A stretch of 64,000 nt of DNA from Luteimonas arsenica (GCF_004352825.1 NZ_SJRW01000001.1:496001-560000); one strand, 5' to 3'. Shown: positions 1 to 8,677, counted from the stretch's first letter. Numbers and translations are program-made. The notes: a model not told the origin generated them from the letters alone.

Positions 1-77
1 CCGGTGAGCAGGCGGGAACGGTAGCGCTTGCCGGCGATGACGAGGGCGTCGTCGCCGAAGGTGTCTTGGCTGGTCAT
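1..77 (-). CDS. thiG: Thiazole synthase ThiG, N-terminal end only
   Basis: Only the first 25 or so codons lie in the window; the rest runs off the left edge. The visible protein starts MTSQDTFGDDALVIAGKRY and continues with RSRLLTG, which matches the first beta strand of ThiG (typically IAGK.F.SRLLLGTGKY). ThiG condenses deoxyxylulose 5-phosphate, dehydroglycine and the ThiS thiocarboxylate into the thiazole of thiamine. It sits 27 bp downstream of thiS on the same strand, the usual thiS-thiG operon order, and this context raises confidence despite the short fragment. Confidence 0.8.
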   Translation of the reverse strand, partial: MTSQDTFGDDALVIAGKRYRSRLLT

Positions 78-104
78 TGCGCCATTATTGCGCAACTTCG
101 CGCT

Positions 105-305
105 TCAGCCGCCCCCGAGCGCGTGCACGATCTCGATCCGGTCGCCGTCCTTCAGCGCGTGTTCGGCGTGCAGGCTGCGCGGCACGATGGCGCCGTTGAC
201 CTCGACCGCGACCTTGCGCCCGGCCAGGTCCTTCGCTTCGAGCAGGGCGAGGACGGTGCAGGGGCCGGGAAGGGCCTGCGGCTCGCCGTTGAGGATGATG
301 TCCAT
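105..305 (-). CDS. thiS: Sulfur carrier protein ThiS
   Basis: This 66-residue ubiquitin-fold protein starts MDIILNGEPQALPG and ends in the diagnostic HALGGG. The terminal Gly-Gly is the site that ThiF adenylates and that is converted to a thiocarboxylate to donate sulfur for thiamine thiazole formation. Length and ending are exactly those of the family. It is the first gene of a thiS-thiG operon. Upstream (306-464) it faces away from the esterase gene, so the promoter must lie in that 159-bp gap. Confidence 0.93.
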   Translation of the reverse strand: MDIILNGEPQALPGPCTVLALLEAKDLAGRKVAVEVNGAIVPRSLHAEHALKDGDRIEIVHALGGG

Positions 306-464
306 GCCGGCATTGTCGCCCGGGGGCAGGGCGATTGCATGCCTGCGCGACCGTACGCGGCCATGCCGCACTGCACCTTGAGCGCATCCGCGACCGTATG
401 GAACGATGCGCGGCCACGGTCCGGCACCCGCGCCGAGACACGACGTCCCCCCAGGAGCCCCCTG

Positions 465-2300
465 ATGTCCAAGCGCAATGCCGTCCACACCGCACTTGCC
501 GCCGCGCTCGCGCTGGCCGTGCTGCCCGCCGCCGCCCACGACCAGCCGTTCTCGCAGACGGTGTTCTTCGGCGACAGCCTGACGGACGCCGGCTATTTCC
601 GGCCCCTGCTCCCGCCCGAGGTGCAGGCGGTCACCGGCCAGTTCACCACCAACCCCGGCCTGGTGTGGTCGCAGTGGCTGGCGGAGTACTACGGCACCCA
701 GGCCCGTCCCAACGGCAACGGCCAGACCGGCGACAACCACGCCGCCGGCGGCGCCCGGGTGGGCGTGGACGTCAACGGCGCGTTGGGCTTCACCCCGTCG
801 CTGGCGACCCAGGCGGCCGGCTACCTCGCCGCCAACGGCGGCCGCGCCGATCCGGATGCCCTGTATACGGTCTGGGGCGGCGCCAACGACCTGTTCGCAG
901 TGACCTCGGACCCCGCCAACGCCCAGGCCATCATCGGCGGCGCGGTGACCGCGCAGGTGGGGATCATCGGCAGCCTGCAGGCCGCGGGCGCGCGCTACGT
1001 GCTGGTGCCCAACATCCCCGACCTCGGCGTGACGCCGGGCTTCCTGGCCCAGGGGCCGGGGGCCGCGGCGCAGGGCACGGCCCTGGCAACGACCTACAAC
1101 GAGGCCCTGTTCGGCGCCCTGGCCGCCAACGGCCTGAGCGTGATCCCGGTCGACACCTTCAGCTTCCTGCAGGAAGTGGTGGCCAACCCGGCGCTGTTCG
1201 GCATTTCCAACGTCACCGGCACCGCCTGCATGCCGCAGATCACCGCGCAGTCGCTGACCTGCAATCCGACCAGCCTGGTCAGTCCGGACGCACCGCAGAC
1301 CCACCTGTTCGCCGACGGCGTGCACCCGGCCAGCGGCGCCCACGTCGCGCTGGCCGACCTGGCCATCGCCGCGATCGAGGCGCCGCGGCAGATGGCGGTG
1401 CTGCCGCACTCGGCCGCAGGCACCGGCCGCGACCGCGCCGCGCGCGTGGGTGCGCAGGCGAATGCGCGCGGCGACGCCACCGGTTCGCGCTGGTGGGCGG
1501 ACTTGCGCGGCGACTTCCAGCGCTATGACCACGGCAAGCACTACGACGGCGCCGGCCCGGCGCTGACCGTCGGCATGGACTGGGGCAGCGACGGCCTGTC
1601 CTGGGGCGGCTTCCTCGGCTACGGTGCGCAGGGCAACGACTGGGGCGCCCGCCGCGGCAACTGGGACCAGTCCGAGCTCTCCATCGGCGGCTATGCCGGA
1701 TGGAACGGCGAGTCGGGTGCCTGGGTCAACGGCCAGCTCAGCTACAGCCGCATCGACTTCGACATCGAGCGCCAGGTGCCGCTGGGCCCTGCGTTGCGCA
1801 CGCACACCGCCTCGACCGACGGCAGCAACCTGACCGTGGCGGTGCAGGGCGGCTGGGACTTCGGCGACGGCGCCCTGCGCCACGGCCCGGTGCTGGGCGT
1901 GGTCGCGCAGCGGATCGAGGTCGACGGCTTCGCCGAAAGCGATCCGACCCTCTCGACCTCGCTCGCCTATCCCGACCAGGAGTTCGATTCGCTGGTCGGC
2001 AGCGCCGGCTGGCAGCTGGCCTACACCATCCACGACCACCTGGTGCCCTACGCGCGGATCACCATCGACCGCGAGTTGGAGGACGAGGCCACGCAGGCCT
2101 TCGGGCGTTCGCAGTCGATCGCCGGCTCGCTGCCGTACGCGGTGCCGGGCGTGGAATACGACCAGTCCTGGACGACCCTGACCTTCGGTGCGCGCACGAA
2201 GCTGTTTGGCCTGGACGCCAACATCGGCGCCAGCGTCAACAATGGCCAGAAGGGCGGCAAGCACTCGATGGTCTTCGCCAGCGTCGGCGCCGGCTTCTGA
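465..2300 (+). CDS. Autotransporter SGNH/GDSL esterase (EstA-like)
   Basis: A 611-residue type V secreted lipolytic enzyme. The chosen ATG follows an AGGAG ribosome site and gives a clear signal peptide ending about residue 24 (AVLPAAA). The GDSL block FFGDSLTDAG holds the nucleophile Ser38, WGGANDLF is the block III Gly-Asn region, and FADGVHPASGAH carries the Asp and His of the triad near residue 285. From about residue 340 onward the protein becomes the aromatic/glycine-alternating autotransporter beta-barrel and ends in Phe (SVGAGF), the BamA recognition end. Relatives such as Pseudomonas EstA hydrolyse short acyl esters at the cell surface and affect motility and rhamnolipid output. The open frame extends upstream of the ATG only because of high GC. 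A strong hairpin follows the stop. Confidence 0.92.
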   Translation: MSKRNAVHTALAAALALAVLPAAAHDQPFSQTVFFGDSLTDAGYFRPLLPPEVQAVTGQFTTNPGLVWSQWLAEYYGTQARPNGNGQTGDNHAAGGARVGVDVNGALGFTPSLATQAAGYLAANGGRADPDALYTVWGGANDLFAVTSDPANAQAIIGGAVTAQVGIIGSLQAAGARYVLVPNIPDLGVTPGFLAQGPGAAAQGTALATTYNEALFGALAANGLSVIPVDTFSFLQEVVANPALFGISNVTGTACMPQITAQSLTCNPTSLVSPDAPQTHLFADGVHPASGAHVALADLAIAAIEAPRQMAVLPHSAAGTGRDRAARVGAQANARGDATGSRWWADLRGDFQRYDHGKHYDGAGPALTVGMDWGSDGLSWGGFLGYGAQGNDWGARRGNWDQSELSIGGYAGWNGESGAWVNGQLSYSRIDFDIERQVPLGPALRTHTASTDGSNLTVAVQGGWDFGDGALRHGPVLGVVAQRIEVDGFAESDPTLSTSLAYPDQEFDSLVGSAGWQLAYTIHDHLVPYARITIDRELEDEATQAFGRSQSIAGSLPYAVPGVEYDQSWTTLTFGARTKLFGLDANIGASVNNGQKGGKHSMVFASVGAGF

Positions 2301-2309
2301 GCCACGGGG

Positions 2310-2337
2310 CGCCGCGCGGATCGTCCGCGCGGCGTTG
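2310..2337 (+). terminator. Hairpin terminator after the esterase gene
   Basis: Arms CGCCGCGCGGA (2310-2320) and TCCGCGCGGCG (2324-2334) form a perfect 11-bp stem with a TCG loop. It starts 10 bp after the stop and is followed by only a short TT. It separates the esterase from the tRNA gene. Confidence 0.6.
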
Positions 2338-2375
2338 CCAAGCGTGGCGGCCGCGCCCTAGACTGGCCGCCCCGT

Positions 2376-2449
2376 GCGGGCGTAGCTCAATGGTAGAGCT
2401 GTAGCTTCCCAAGCTACTGACGAGGGTTCGATTCCCTTCGCCCGCTCCA
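2376..2449 (+). tRNA. tRNA-Gly (CCC)
   Basis: A complete 74-nt cloverleaf. The acceptor GCGGGCG pairs with CGCCCGC, followed by discriminator T and an encoded CCA. The anticodon arm is GTAGC-TTCCCAA-GCTAC, giving anticodon CCC, which reads GGG. The T arm contains GGTTCGATTCC. The sequence CCCTAGACTGG just upstream may include its promoter. It stands alone, with no tandem tRNAs nearby and no integrated element at its 3' end. Confidence 0.97.
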
Positions 2450-2555
2450 TCTTCGCGGTCCGTGGCCCCGCCACCGGCACCGCCCCCGGTCGACGGCCAA
2501 GCGCGCGGTAATGCGATTCATTACCATGCGCGTTCCCTTTGTCGAGAATCCCGCA

Positions 2556-2933
2556 ATGAAGAGCCTGTCCTTCCTGTTCGCCGGCCTGGTGCTGGCCTTT
2601 GGCCTGTCCGATTTCGCGCTTGCCGACGAGCGTCCCGACCACTTCGAAGGTGAGAAGGCCGCGAACCTGGAAGACGCCCTGGCACACCTGTCGACGTACA
2701 ACGCGCGGCTCGAATCGATCCTGGCCAAGGACGAGCTGGGCCCCGAGGACACCGCCGAGATCCACGAGCTGACCTACACGCTCGAGAACGCGCTGGCGAA
2801 GATCAAGTCGGAAGTCGAAGGCCTGGAGGAAACCCTGGAAGCGGTGCACGTCGCCTCCGAGCGCTACGAGGTCGAGACCGTGCGCAGCCAGGGCCGCAAG
2901 TACCTGGACCACTCGGCGAAGCTCGCGAAGTAA
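2556..2933 (+). CDS. Small secreted DUF6746-like protein
   Basis: A 125-residue protein with a signal peptide ([23 protein letters not shown]) followed by the [10 protein letters not shown] start that I associate with the DUF6746 family of periplasmic proteins. The mature part is highly charged and mostly helical, including [21 protein letters not shown] chose the internal ATG because the 15 codons before it lack a signal and would bury one. No biochemical function is known to me. It lies 17 bp upstream of rimK on the same strand and may be co-transcribed. Confidence 0.75.
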   Translation: MKSLSFLFAGLVLAFGLSDFALADERPDHFEGEKAANLEDALAHLSTYNARLESILAKDELGPEDTAEIHELTYTLENALAKIKSEVEGLEETLEAVHVASERYEVETVRSQGRKYLDHSAKLAK

Positions 2934-2950
2934 CCGGCGTTCCCGCGCGC

Positions 2951-3880
2951 ATGAAACTCGCGATCCTTTCGCGCAACGGCAAGCTGTACTCCACGCGCCG
3001 CCTGGTCGAGGCGGCGCGCCAGCGCGGGCACAGCGTCCGCGTGCTCGATCCGCTGCGCTGCTACATGCGCATCGGCAAGGACGGTTTCGCGCTGCGCTAC
3101 AAGGGCCAGTCCCTGGCCGGCTACGGCGCGGTGATCCCGCGCATCGGCGCGTCGATCAACCGCTACGGCACCGCCGTGCTCCACCAGTTCGAACTGATGG
3201 GCTGCCACACGCCCAACCCCGCGGCGGCGATCAAGGACGCGCGCGACAAGCTGCGCTGCCACCAGCTGCTGGCGGCGCAGGGCATCGACATGCCGCTGAC
3301 CGTGTTCGGCGACAACCCCGACGACACCGACGACCTGCTGGCGATGCTCGGCGAGCCGCCGCACGTCATCAAGCTCACCGAGGGCAGCCAGGGCCGCGGG
3401 GTGATGCTGACCGAGAAGCCCTCGGCCTCGCGCGGCGTGGTCGATGCGCTGCGCGGGCTGTACGCGACCTTCCTGCTGCAGGAGTACATCGCCGAGGCCG
3501 GCGGCGCCGACATCCGCTGCCTGGTGGTCGGCGACGAGGTGGTGGCGGCGATGCGGCGGCAGGCGCCGGAGGGCGACTTCCGCGCCAACCTGCACCGCGG
3601 CGGGGTGGCCGAAGCCTTCGCCCTGGACCCGGCCGCCGCCGAACTGGCGGTGCGGGCGGCGAAGGTGCTGGGCCTGGGCGTGGCGGGGGTGGACCTGATC
3701 CTCTCGGCGCGCGGGCCGCTGGTGCTGGAGGTCAATGCCTCGCCGGGCCTGGAGGGCATCGAGTGTTCCACCGGTGTCGATGTCGCCGGGCGGATCATCG
3801 AGTTCGTTGCGGCGGGGGCCACGGGCACCGGGATGGCGTCGCGCAAGCGTGTGAGAAAACCCCGCGGAACGAAATTTTAA
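2951..3880 (+). CDS. rimK: Ribosomal protein S6--L-glutamate ligase RimK
   Basis: A 309-residue ATP-grasp ligase that adds glutamate residues to the C terminus of ribosomal protein S6. The start MKLAILSRN, the middle [14 protein letters not shown] nucleotide-binding segment and the metal-binding EVNASPG (about residues 260-266) are typical of RimK. A basic C-terminal tail ([12 protein letters not shown]) follows the catalytic core. Length matches the E. coli enzyme closely. Its stop codon overlaps the first of three TTTAAC-like repeats that lie ahead of the downstream two-component genes. Confidence 0.93.
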   Translation: MKLAILSRNGKLYSTRRLVEAARQRGHSVRVLDPLRCYMRIGKDGFALRYKGQSLAGYGAVIPRIGASINRYGTAVLHQFELMGCHTPNPAAAIKDARDKLRCHQLLAAQGIDMPLTVFGDNPDDTDDLLAMLGEPPHVIKLTEGSQGRGVMLTEKPSASRGVVDALRGLYATFLLQEYIAEAGGADIRCLVVGDEVVAAMRRQAPEGDFRANLHRGGVAEAFALDPAAAELAVRAAKVLGLGVAGVDLILSARGPLVLEVNASPGLEGIECSTGVDVAGRIIEFVAAGATGTGMASRKRVRKPRGTKF

Positions 3881-3904
3881 CGGGGCGTTTAACAGGCCCT
3901 TAAT
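3876..3904 (+). promoter_or_regulatory. Triple TTTAAC-type direct repeat, candidate OmpR-family binding site
   Basis: TTTAAC at 3876-3881, TTTAAC at 3888-3893 and CTTAAT at 3899-3904 are spaced 12 and 11 bp apart, one helical turn each. Read with one more base on the left, the last two resemble a PhoP-type box (CGTTTA-N5-CCCTTA). OmpR/PhoP-family regulators bind direct repeats with this spacing, and a regulator of that family is encoded just downstream. Autoregulation is an inference. Confidence 0.4.
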
Positions 3905-3921
3905 CGCATCGCGGGTAGCTT

Positions 3922-4037
3922 GAACCGACCGAAATCCCTCGTGCGTCATCGAGGTCTCTCCTGTCGTCAGTCGTGGATTACGGTCATCGGGGCAATACGT
4001 TTCGGCCCGGGCAAGCCACTTGCCCGGGCCGCTTTCT
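3922..4037 (+). ncRNA. Candidate small RNA or structured leader upstream of the response regulator
   Basis: Between the direct repeats and a strong terminator hairpin lie about 115 nt with no open frame of interest but with pairing potential: CCTCG pairs with CGAGG across a short loop, and GACCG with CGGTC further out. The segment would start about 15-20 nt after the last repeat and end at the hairpin 4003-4031. It could be an independent small RNA or the attenuated 5' leader of the two-component operon. No known family is recognised. Confidence 0.3.
4003..4037 (+). terminator. Strong intrinsic terminator upstream of the two-component genes
   Basis: CGGCCCGGGCAAG (4003-4015) and CTTGCCCGGGCCG (4019-4031) form a perfect 13-bp stem with a CCA loop, followed by CTTTCT. 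It is about 115 nt before the response-regulator ATG, so it either ends rimK transcription or a separate short transcript. Confidence 0.7.
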
Positions 4038-4150
4038 GTCCGCCCGGGCGTCATCGCGGGAGCCCGCGGTGGCTTGTGCAAGAATCGGGCGATCCGGGAA
4101 CGCCCGCCGTCTGGAACGGTCCAATCCCGACCCCTGAACAGGACCCTCGC

Positions 4151-4834
4151 ATGCGCATCCTCGTGATCGAAGACAACCAGGACATCGCCGCCAACATCGG
4201 TGACTACCTGGAGGACCGCGGCCATACGGTCGACTTCGCCGCCGACGGCGTGACCGGCCTGCACCTGGCGGTGGTCCACGACTTCGACGCCGTCGTACTC
4301 GACCTGAACCTGCCGGGCATGGACGGGCTGGAGGTCTGCCGCAAGCTGCGCAACGAGGCGCGCAAGCAGACCCCGGTGCTGATGCTGACCGCGCGAGACA
4401 GCCTGGACAGCAAGCTTGCCGGCTTCGACTCCGGCGCCGACGACTACCTGATCAAGCCCTTCGCGCTGCAGGAGGTCGAGGTCCGGCTCAACGCGCTCTC
4501 GCGCCGCGGCAAGGGCGTGCAGACCCGCGTGCTGGAAGTCGCCGACCTGGAATACAACCTCGACACCCTCGAGGTGCGCCGCGCCGGCAAGCTGGTGCAG
4601 CTCAACCCCACCGCGCTGAAGATCCTGCAGGCGCTGATGGAGGCTTCGCCGGCGGTGGTCACCCGCCAGGAACTGGAAACCCGCGTCTGGGGCGAGGAAC
4701 TGCCCGATTCGGACAGCCTGCGCGTGCACATCCACGGCCTGCGCGCGGTGATCGACAAGCCGTTCCCGACCCAGCTGGTGCAGACGCGCCATGGCATCGG
4801 CTACCGGATCGCCGCGCCCGATGCCTCAGCCTGA
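4151..4834 (+). CDS. OmpR-family response regulator (ColR/VgrR-like)
   Basis: A 227-residue regulator with an N-terminal receiver domain: acidic pair E7-D8, phosphoacceptor Asp51 in VVLDLNLPG, and Lys in DDYLIKPF. A C-terminal winged-helix DNA-binding domain ends RHGIGYRIA. The long uninterrupted match to Xanthomonas ColR/VgrR proteins as I remember them suggests that subgroup, which controls membrane stress, iron and virulence genes. I chose the ATG at MRILVIEDN; the open frame upstream is non-coding sequence including a terminator. The stop lies inside the kinase gene (14-nt overlap), so the pair is translationally coupled. Confidence 0.9.
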   Translation: MRILVIEDNQDIAANIGDYLEDRGHTVDFAADGVTGLHLAVVHDFDAVVLDLNLPGMDGLEVCRKLRNEARKQTPVLMLTARDSLDSKLAGFDSGADDYLIKPFALQEVEVRLNALSRRGKGVQTRVLEVADLEYNLDTLEVRRAGKLVQLNPTALKILQALMEASPAVVTRQELETRVWGEELPDSDSLRVHIHGLRAVIDKPFPTQLVQTRHGIGYRIAAPDASA

Positions 4835-6164
4835 GGCGGGTGCAGACGCGCCCGCGATCCTCGGGCGCCGCCGCTACCGGCGCAGGCTGCGCAGCCGCAT
4901 CATCCTGTCCTTCGCCCTGCTGGGGCTGGGGCTGACGGCCATGTTCGCGATCGCGGCGGCCTATGTCGGCGCCGTGGTCGAGGACGAGGCGGTCGGCCGG
5001 GTGCTCAAGCACAACGTCGACGAATACGCCGAACGCTTCTACGAGGATCGCTCCGCGCAGTGGGCGCCGCTGGGCAGCGTGCGCGCGCACGTCTACGGTC
5101 CGGGCGGGCGCCAGAACGTGCCCCCGGACTGGGCGGAGCTCGATACCGGCCTCTACAACATCACCGGCGAGGAGGACGGCGAGTCCTTCGTCTACCGGCT
5201 GGTGGTGAAGAAGGACGCGGACTACTGGTTCTTCCTCGCCCAGGACATGACCAACACCGCCGAGGTGCGCGCGCGCATCAAGCTGATCCTGATCGCCGCG
5301 GTGGTGCTGTTCACGGTGCTCGCCGGCATCATCGGCTGGTGGTCGGCCTCGCGGGTGATGCGGCCGGTGTCGGAGCTGGCGAACCTGCTGGGTGCCTCCG
5401 ATGAAAGCGCGCGCCCCGCGGCGCTGGCACCGCATTTCCCCGATGACGAAGTGGGTGAGCTTGCGACCGCGCTCGACGACTACGCCGCGCGCCTGACCGA
5501 GGTGGTGCAGCGCGACCGCGAATTCAACGCCGACGTCAGCCACGAGCTGCGCACGCCGCTGGCGGTGATCAAGGGCGCGGTCGAACTGCTGCTGTCCCGG
5601 CCGGACCTCGACGACAAGACGCTGGTTCGCCTGCAGCGGATCCAGCGCGCCGAGGCGCAGTGCACCGACCTGATCAGCGCCCTGCTGCTGCTCTCGCGCG
5701 CCGAGCGTGGACACGGCCGTGCCGACGTCTATCGCGTCGCCGAGCAGCTGCTGGAGGCGCACCGCTCGCAGCTGGGTGGCAAGCCGCTCGAACTCCGCCT
5801 CGAAGGCGAGCCGGGAACCCTGGTGGTGGACGCGCCGGAATCCGCGGTCTCGGTCGCGCTGGGCAACCTGATCGGCAACGCGGTGAAGTACACCACCGAG
5901 GGTGCGGTGATCGTGCGCCTGGCCGGGAATGCGGTGGACGTCGTGGATTCCGGCCCGGGCCTCAGCGCCGAGGATGCCGCCCACCTGTTCGAGCGCGGCT
6001 ACCGCGGCAGCCATGCCGAGCACACCCACGGCGGCGGCATCGGCCTGTCGATCGTGCGCCGCCTGTGCAGCCTCTACGACTGGCAGGTGCGCGTGGTGCC
6101 GGGCGAGGAGCGCGGCGTGGTGGCCACGCTGCGCTTCGACATCACGGACCCGGCAGCCGGCTGA
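4821..6164 (+). CDS. Sensor histidine kinase (ColS/VgrS-like)
   Basis: A 447-residue membrane kinase. A first membrane span at about residues 27-50 and a second at 152-174 bracket a roughly 100-residue periplasmic sensor. A HAMP-like linker follows, then the H-box DVSHELRTPL with phospho-accepting His241, an N-box GNLIGNAVKYT, and G-boxes DSGPGL and GGGIGLSIV. The sensor loop contains an E-x-x-E motif (E118-D119-G120-E121); E-x-x-E is the reported iron-binding pattern of VgrS, so iron sensing is plausible but unproven. The start MPQPEAG overlaps the regulator gene by 14 nt. Confidence 0.88.
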   Translation: MPQPEAGADAPAILGRRRYRRRLRSRIILSFALLGLGLTAMFAIAAAYVGAVVEDEAVGRVLKHNVDEYAERFYEDRSAQWAPLGSVRAHVYGPGGRQNVPPDWAELDTGLYNITGEEDGESFVYRLVVKKDADYWFFLAQDMTNTAEVRARIKLILIAAVVLFTVLAGIIGWWSASRVMRPVSELANLLGASDESARPAALAPHFPDDEVGELATALDDYAARLTEVVQRDREFNADVSHELRTPLAVIKGAVELLLSRPDLDDKTLVRLQRIQRAEAQCTDLISALLLLSRAERGHGRADVYRVAEQLLEAHRSQLGGKPLELRLEGEPGTLVVDAPESAVSVALGNLIGNAVKYTTEGAVIVRLAGNAVDVVDSGPGLSAEDAAHLFERGYRGSHAEHTHGGGIGLSIVRRLCSLYDWQVRVVPGEERGVVATLRFDITDPAAG

Positions 6165-6195
6165 AGCCTGCCGCGCCGGGCTCGCGGCCCCCGAC

Positions 6196-7113
6196 TCAGT
6201 CGGCCAGCGGCTCCAGCCAGCCGTAGGTGTCGGGCGTGCTGCCGTCGAACAGGCCGAAGAACAGCGCCTGCAGCCGGCGGGTCACCGGGCCTGCCTTGCC
6301 GGCGCCGACCTGGCGGCCGTCGACCGAGCGGATTGGCGTGATCTCGGCGGCGGTGCCGCACATGAACAGCTCGTCGCACAGGTACAGGTACTCGCGCGGC
6401 AGGTCGCGCTCGACCACCTGGATGCCGGCGTCGCGCGCGAGGCGGATGATCGAGTCGCGGGTGATGCCGTTGAGCAGCGCCGCGCTCACCGGTGTGGTGT
6501 GCAGGGCGCCGTCGAAGACCAGGAACAGGTTCTCGCCGGCGCCCTCGCTGAGCAGGCCCGTGGAGGCCAGCGCGATGCCCTCGCCGAAGCCCAGGCGCCG
6601 CGCCTCGCGCGCCACCAGCTGGCCGGACAGGTAGTTGCCGCCGGCCTTGGCGCCGGCCGGGATGGTGTTGGGCGCGAAGCGCTGCCAGCTCGACACGCAG
6701 GCGTCGATGCCGTTCTCCAGCGCGTCGGGGCCGAGGTAGGGGCCCATGTGCCAGGTCGCCACCGCGACGTCGATCGGGGTGTCGGCGCTGAGGCCGAAGC
6801 CACCCAGGCCACGCCAGGCGACCGGGCGCAGGTAGGCCTGCTCCAGGCCGTTGCGACGCACCACTTCATGGCAGGCGGCGTTGAGCTGATCGAGCGTGTA
6901 GGGGATTTCGATGTCGTGGATGCGCGCCGAGGCGTACAGGCGGCGGTTGTGGTCCTGGAGGCGGAAGATCGCGCTGCCGGTCGGCGTCTTGTAGGCGCGG
7001 ATGCCCTCGAACACCGAGGAGCCGTAGTGCAGGCCGTGCGACATGACGTGGGTGGTGGCTTCCGCCCAGGGCTTGATGCCGCCGTTGTGCCAGATCCATT
7101 CGGGGTACTGCAT
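6196..7113 (-). CDS. ilvE: Branched-chain amino acid aminotransferase IlvE
   Basis: A 305-residue fold-type IV PLP enzyme that performs the last step in leucine, isoleucine and valine synthesis, using glutamate as amino donor. HGLHYGSSVFEGIRAY is the family signature, the PLP lysine is K156 in GAKAGGNYLSG, and CGTAAEITPI is the C-terminal cofactor-phosphate region. The length is typical. The start MQYPEWIWHNG has a ribosome site (AAGGAG) about 7 nt upstream. It converges on the histidine-kinase gene, with 31 bp between the stops. Confidence 0.96.
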   Translation of the reverse strand: MQYPEWIWHNGGIKPWAEATTHVMSHGLHYGSSVFEGIRAYKTPTGSAIFRLQDHNRRLYASARIHDIEIPYTLDQLNAACHEVVRRNGLEQAYLRPVAWRGLGGFGLSADTPIDVAVATWHMGPYLGPDALENGIDACVSSWQRFAPNTIPAGAKAGGNYLSGQLVAREARRLGFGEGIALASTGLLSEGAGENLFLVFDGALHTTPVSAALLNGITRDSIIRLARDAGIQVVERDLPREYLYLCDELFMCGTAAEITPIRSVDGRQVGAGKAGPVTRRLQALFFGLFDGSTPDTYGWLEPLAD

Positions 7114-7157
7114 CGCGCTGCTCCTTGGTGTTGACCCGCTATTGTGCCGCACCGGGC

Positions 7158-7805
7158 TCAGAGCGATATCCACCAGCAGTCCATGTGCCGGCGCAGGCCG
7201 AAGGTGGTGGTCGAGGGCGTGACGCCGTCGCTCAACACCTGGTCGATGCGCAGCGCGACCGGACGCCGCGGCGCGGCTGCCGCGGCCGGCATCGCGGCAC
7301 CGCCATCGGGCGTGGCCAGCGGGGTGGGCGGCGGTCGCACGCTGATACCGTCGGGACTGGTCGTGACGACGGGCTGCGCCTCGACGACCACGGGCCGGGC
7401 CGGGCGCAGCGCGGTGATGTTGACCAGCGGGCGCTGGCTGATCGCGTCCAGCCGCTGGATCACGGAATAGCCGGCGCTGTGGCCCATGCCGACCCAGTGG
7501 TAGCTGCGGGCCAGCCGGTTGCCGTCGCGGGCGTCGATCGCCGAAGTCACTTCGAAGACCAGGTCCTGCAGGCGCCGCGAGCAGCCGCCCCGGTAGCGCA
7601 GCGCGGCCGCGCCAATGCCGCCGCCAGTCTGCGGCCGGTTCTCGACCGCGCCCAGGGACGTGCAGGCGCGGTCGGTGTACACGGTGCCGCCGTCGGGCGT
7701 CGTGCAGCGGCGGACTTGGGCGTGGACGGGCGCGGGCATGGCCGCGGCGATCGCCACGGCCGACAGCAGCGCGCCGGCCACGGCAGGATGTCGCGGGTAC
7801 GGCAT
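7158..7805 (-). CDS. Secreted protein with DUF4124-like start, function unknown
   Basis: A 215-residue protein with a signal peptide (cleavage near PVHAQ, residue 29-30). It then has CTTPDGGTVYTDRACTS, which resembles the DUF4124 beta-hairpin found at the start of many proteobacterial envelope proteins. The middle has SYHWVGMGHSAGYSVIQRLDAISQRP and a proline/alanine-rich linker; the end is CWWISL. I do not recognise a catalytic motif. It lies between ilvE and metF on the same strand, 44 bp from each neighbour. I chose the ATG giving the signal peptide rather than longer in-frame extensions that overlap metF. Confidence 0.7.
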   Translation of the reverse strand: MPYPRHPAVAGALLSAVAIAAAMPAPVHAQVRRCTTPDGGTVYTDRACTSLGAVENRPQTGGGIGAAALRYRGGCSRRLQDLVFEVTSAIDARDGNRLARSYHWVGMGHSAGYSVIQRLDAISQRPLVNITALRPARPVVVEAQPVVTTSPDGISVRPPPTPLATPDGGAAMPAAAAAPRRPVALRIDQVLSDGVTPSTTTFGLRRHMDCWWISL

Positions 7806-7852
7806 CGGCCAAGGGTACAGGGGCCGGCCACCGCGCAGAAGCGGCGGCAGGC

Positions 7853-8677
7853 TCAGCCCAGGCGTTCGAGTACCGAAGTCGTGGGCCGCGACAGGTTGAG
7901 CGTGTAGAAGTGCAGTGCGGGAGCACCGCCCTCGATCAGGCGCCGGCACAGCTCGGCTACGAAGTCGGCGCCCAATGCGCGGATGCTGTCGACGTCGTCG
8001 CCATGGGCGGCCATGCGCTTGCGCAGCCAGCGCGGGATCTCGGCGCCGCAGCCTTCGGAGAAGCGCCGCAGCTGCGAGAAGTTCGAGATCGGCATGATGC
8101 CCGGCACGATCGGCACCTCGACCCCGGCCGCGCGCGCGTCTTCGACGAAGCGGAAGTAGGCGTCGGCGTTGTAGAAGTACTGGGTGATCGCGCCGTCGGC
8201 GCCGGCATCGACCTTGGCCTTGAAGTGGCGCAGGTCGATGATCGCGTCCTCGGCCTGGGGATGGACCTCGGGGTAGCAGGCGACCTCGATGTGGAAGTGG
8301 TCGCCGTGCTCGGCGCGGATGAAGGCGACCAGGTCGGTGGCATGGCGGAAGTCGCCCGGATGGCCCATGCCCGAGGGCAGGTCGCCACGCAGGGCGACGA
8401 TGCGGTGGCAGCCGGCGTCGCGGTAGTCCTGCAGCAGGGCTGCGATCTCGGCGCGGGTGCCGCCGACGCAGGACAGGTGCGGCGCCGCGTCGAAGCGGTG
8501 CTCCCGCGACAGCGCCCGGATCGTCTCCCCGGTGTAGCTCAGCGTGGAGCCACCGGCGCCGAAGGTGCAGGACACGTACTCGGGGCGGTAGCGTTTGAGC
8601 CGCTTCGCGGTGCGGGCGAGCTGCGCGCGCTGGTCGTCGTTCTTGGGTGGGTAGAACTCGAAGCTGATGGGTGTCAT
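7853..8677 (-). CDS. metF: 5,10-methylenetetrahydrofolate reductase MetF
   Basis: A 274-residue FAD-dependent TIM-barrel enzyme that makes 5-methyltetrahydrofolate for methionine synthesis. The start MTPISFEFYPPKN holds the conserved catalytic Glu (SFEFYPP). CTFGAGGST, VALRGDLP, AITQYFYNADAYFRF and PGIMPISNF are family blocks. It is slightly shorter than E. coli MetF because of a compact C terminus. It follows ahcY on the same strand but is separated from it by a terminator, and it has its own promoter with an inverted repeat (8705-8734), so it is probably independently controlled within the methyl cycle. Confidence 0.95.
   Translation of the reverse strand: MTPISFEFYPPKNDDQRAQLARTAKRLKRYRPEYVSCTFGAGGSTLSYTGETIRALSREHRFDAAPHLSCVGGTRAEIAALLQDYRDAGCHRIVALRGDLPSGMGHPGDFRHATDLVAFIRAEHGDHFHIEVACYPEVHPQAEDAIIDLRHFKAKVDAGADGAITQYFYNADAYFRFVEDARAAGVEVPIVPGIMPISNFSQLRRFSEGCGAEIPRWLRKRMAAHGDDVDSIRALGADFVAELCRRLIEGGAPALHFYTLNLSRPTTSVLERLG

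Noticed and set aside
105..2264. 719-codon open frame on the minus strand across the esterase gene
   Set aside because: High-GC shadow frame; only its last 66 codons (thiS) are real. The rest is antisense to a gene with clear GDSL and autotransporter motifs.
2376..2449. Integration site of a mobile element at tRNA-Gly
   Set aside because: No integrase nearby and no repeated tRNA 3' end seen downstream in the window.
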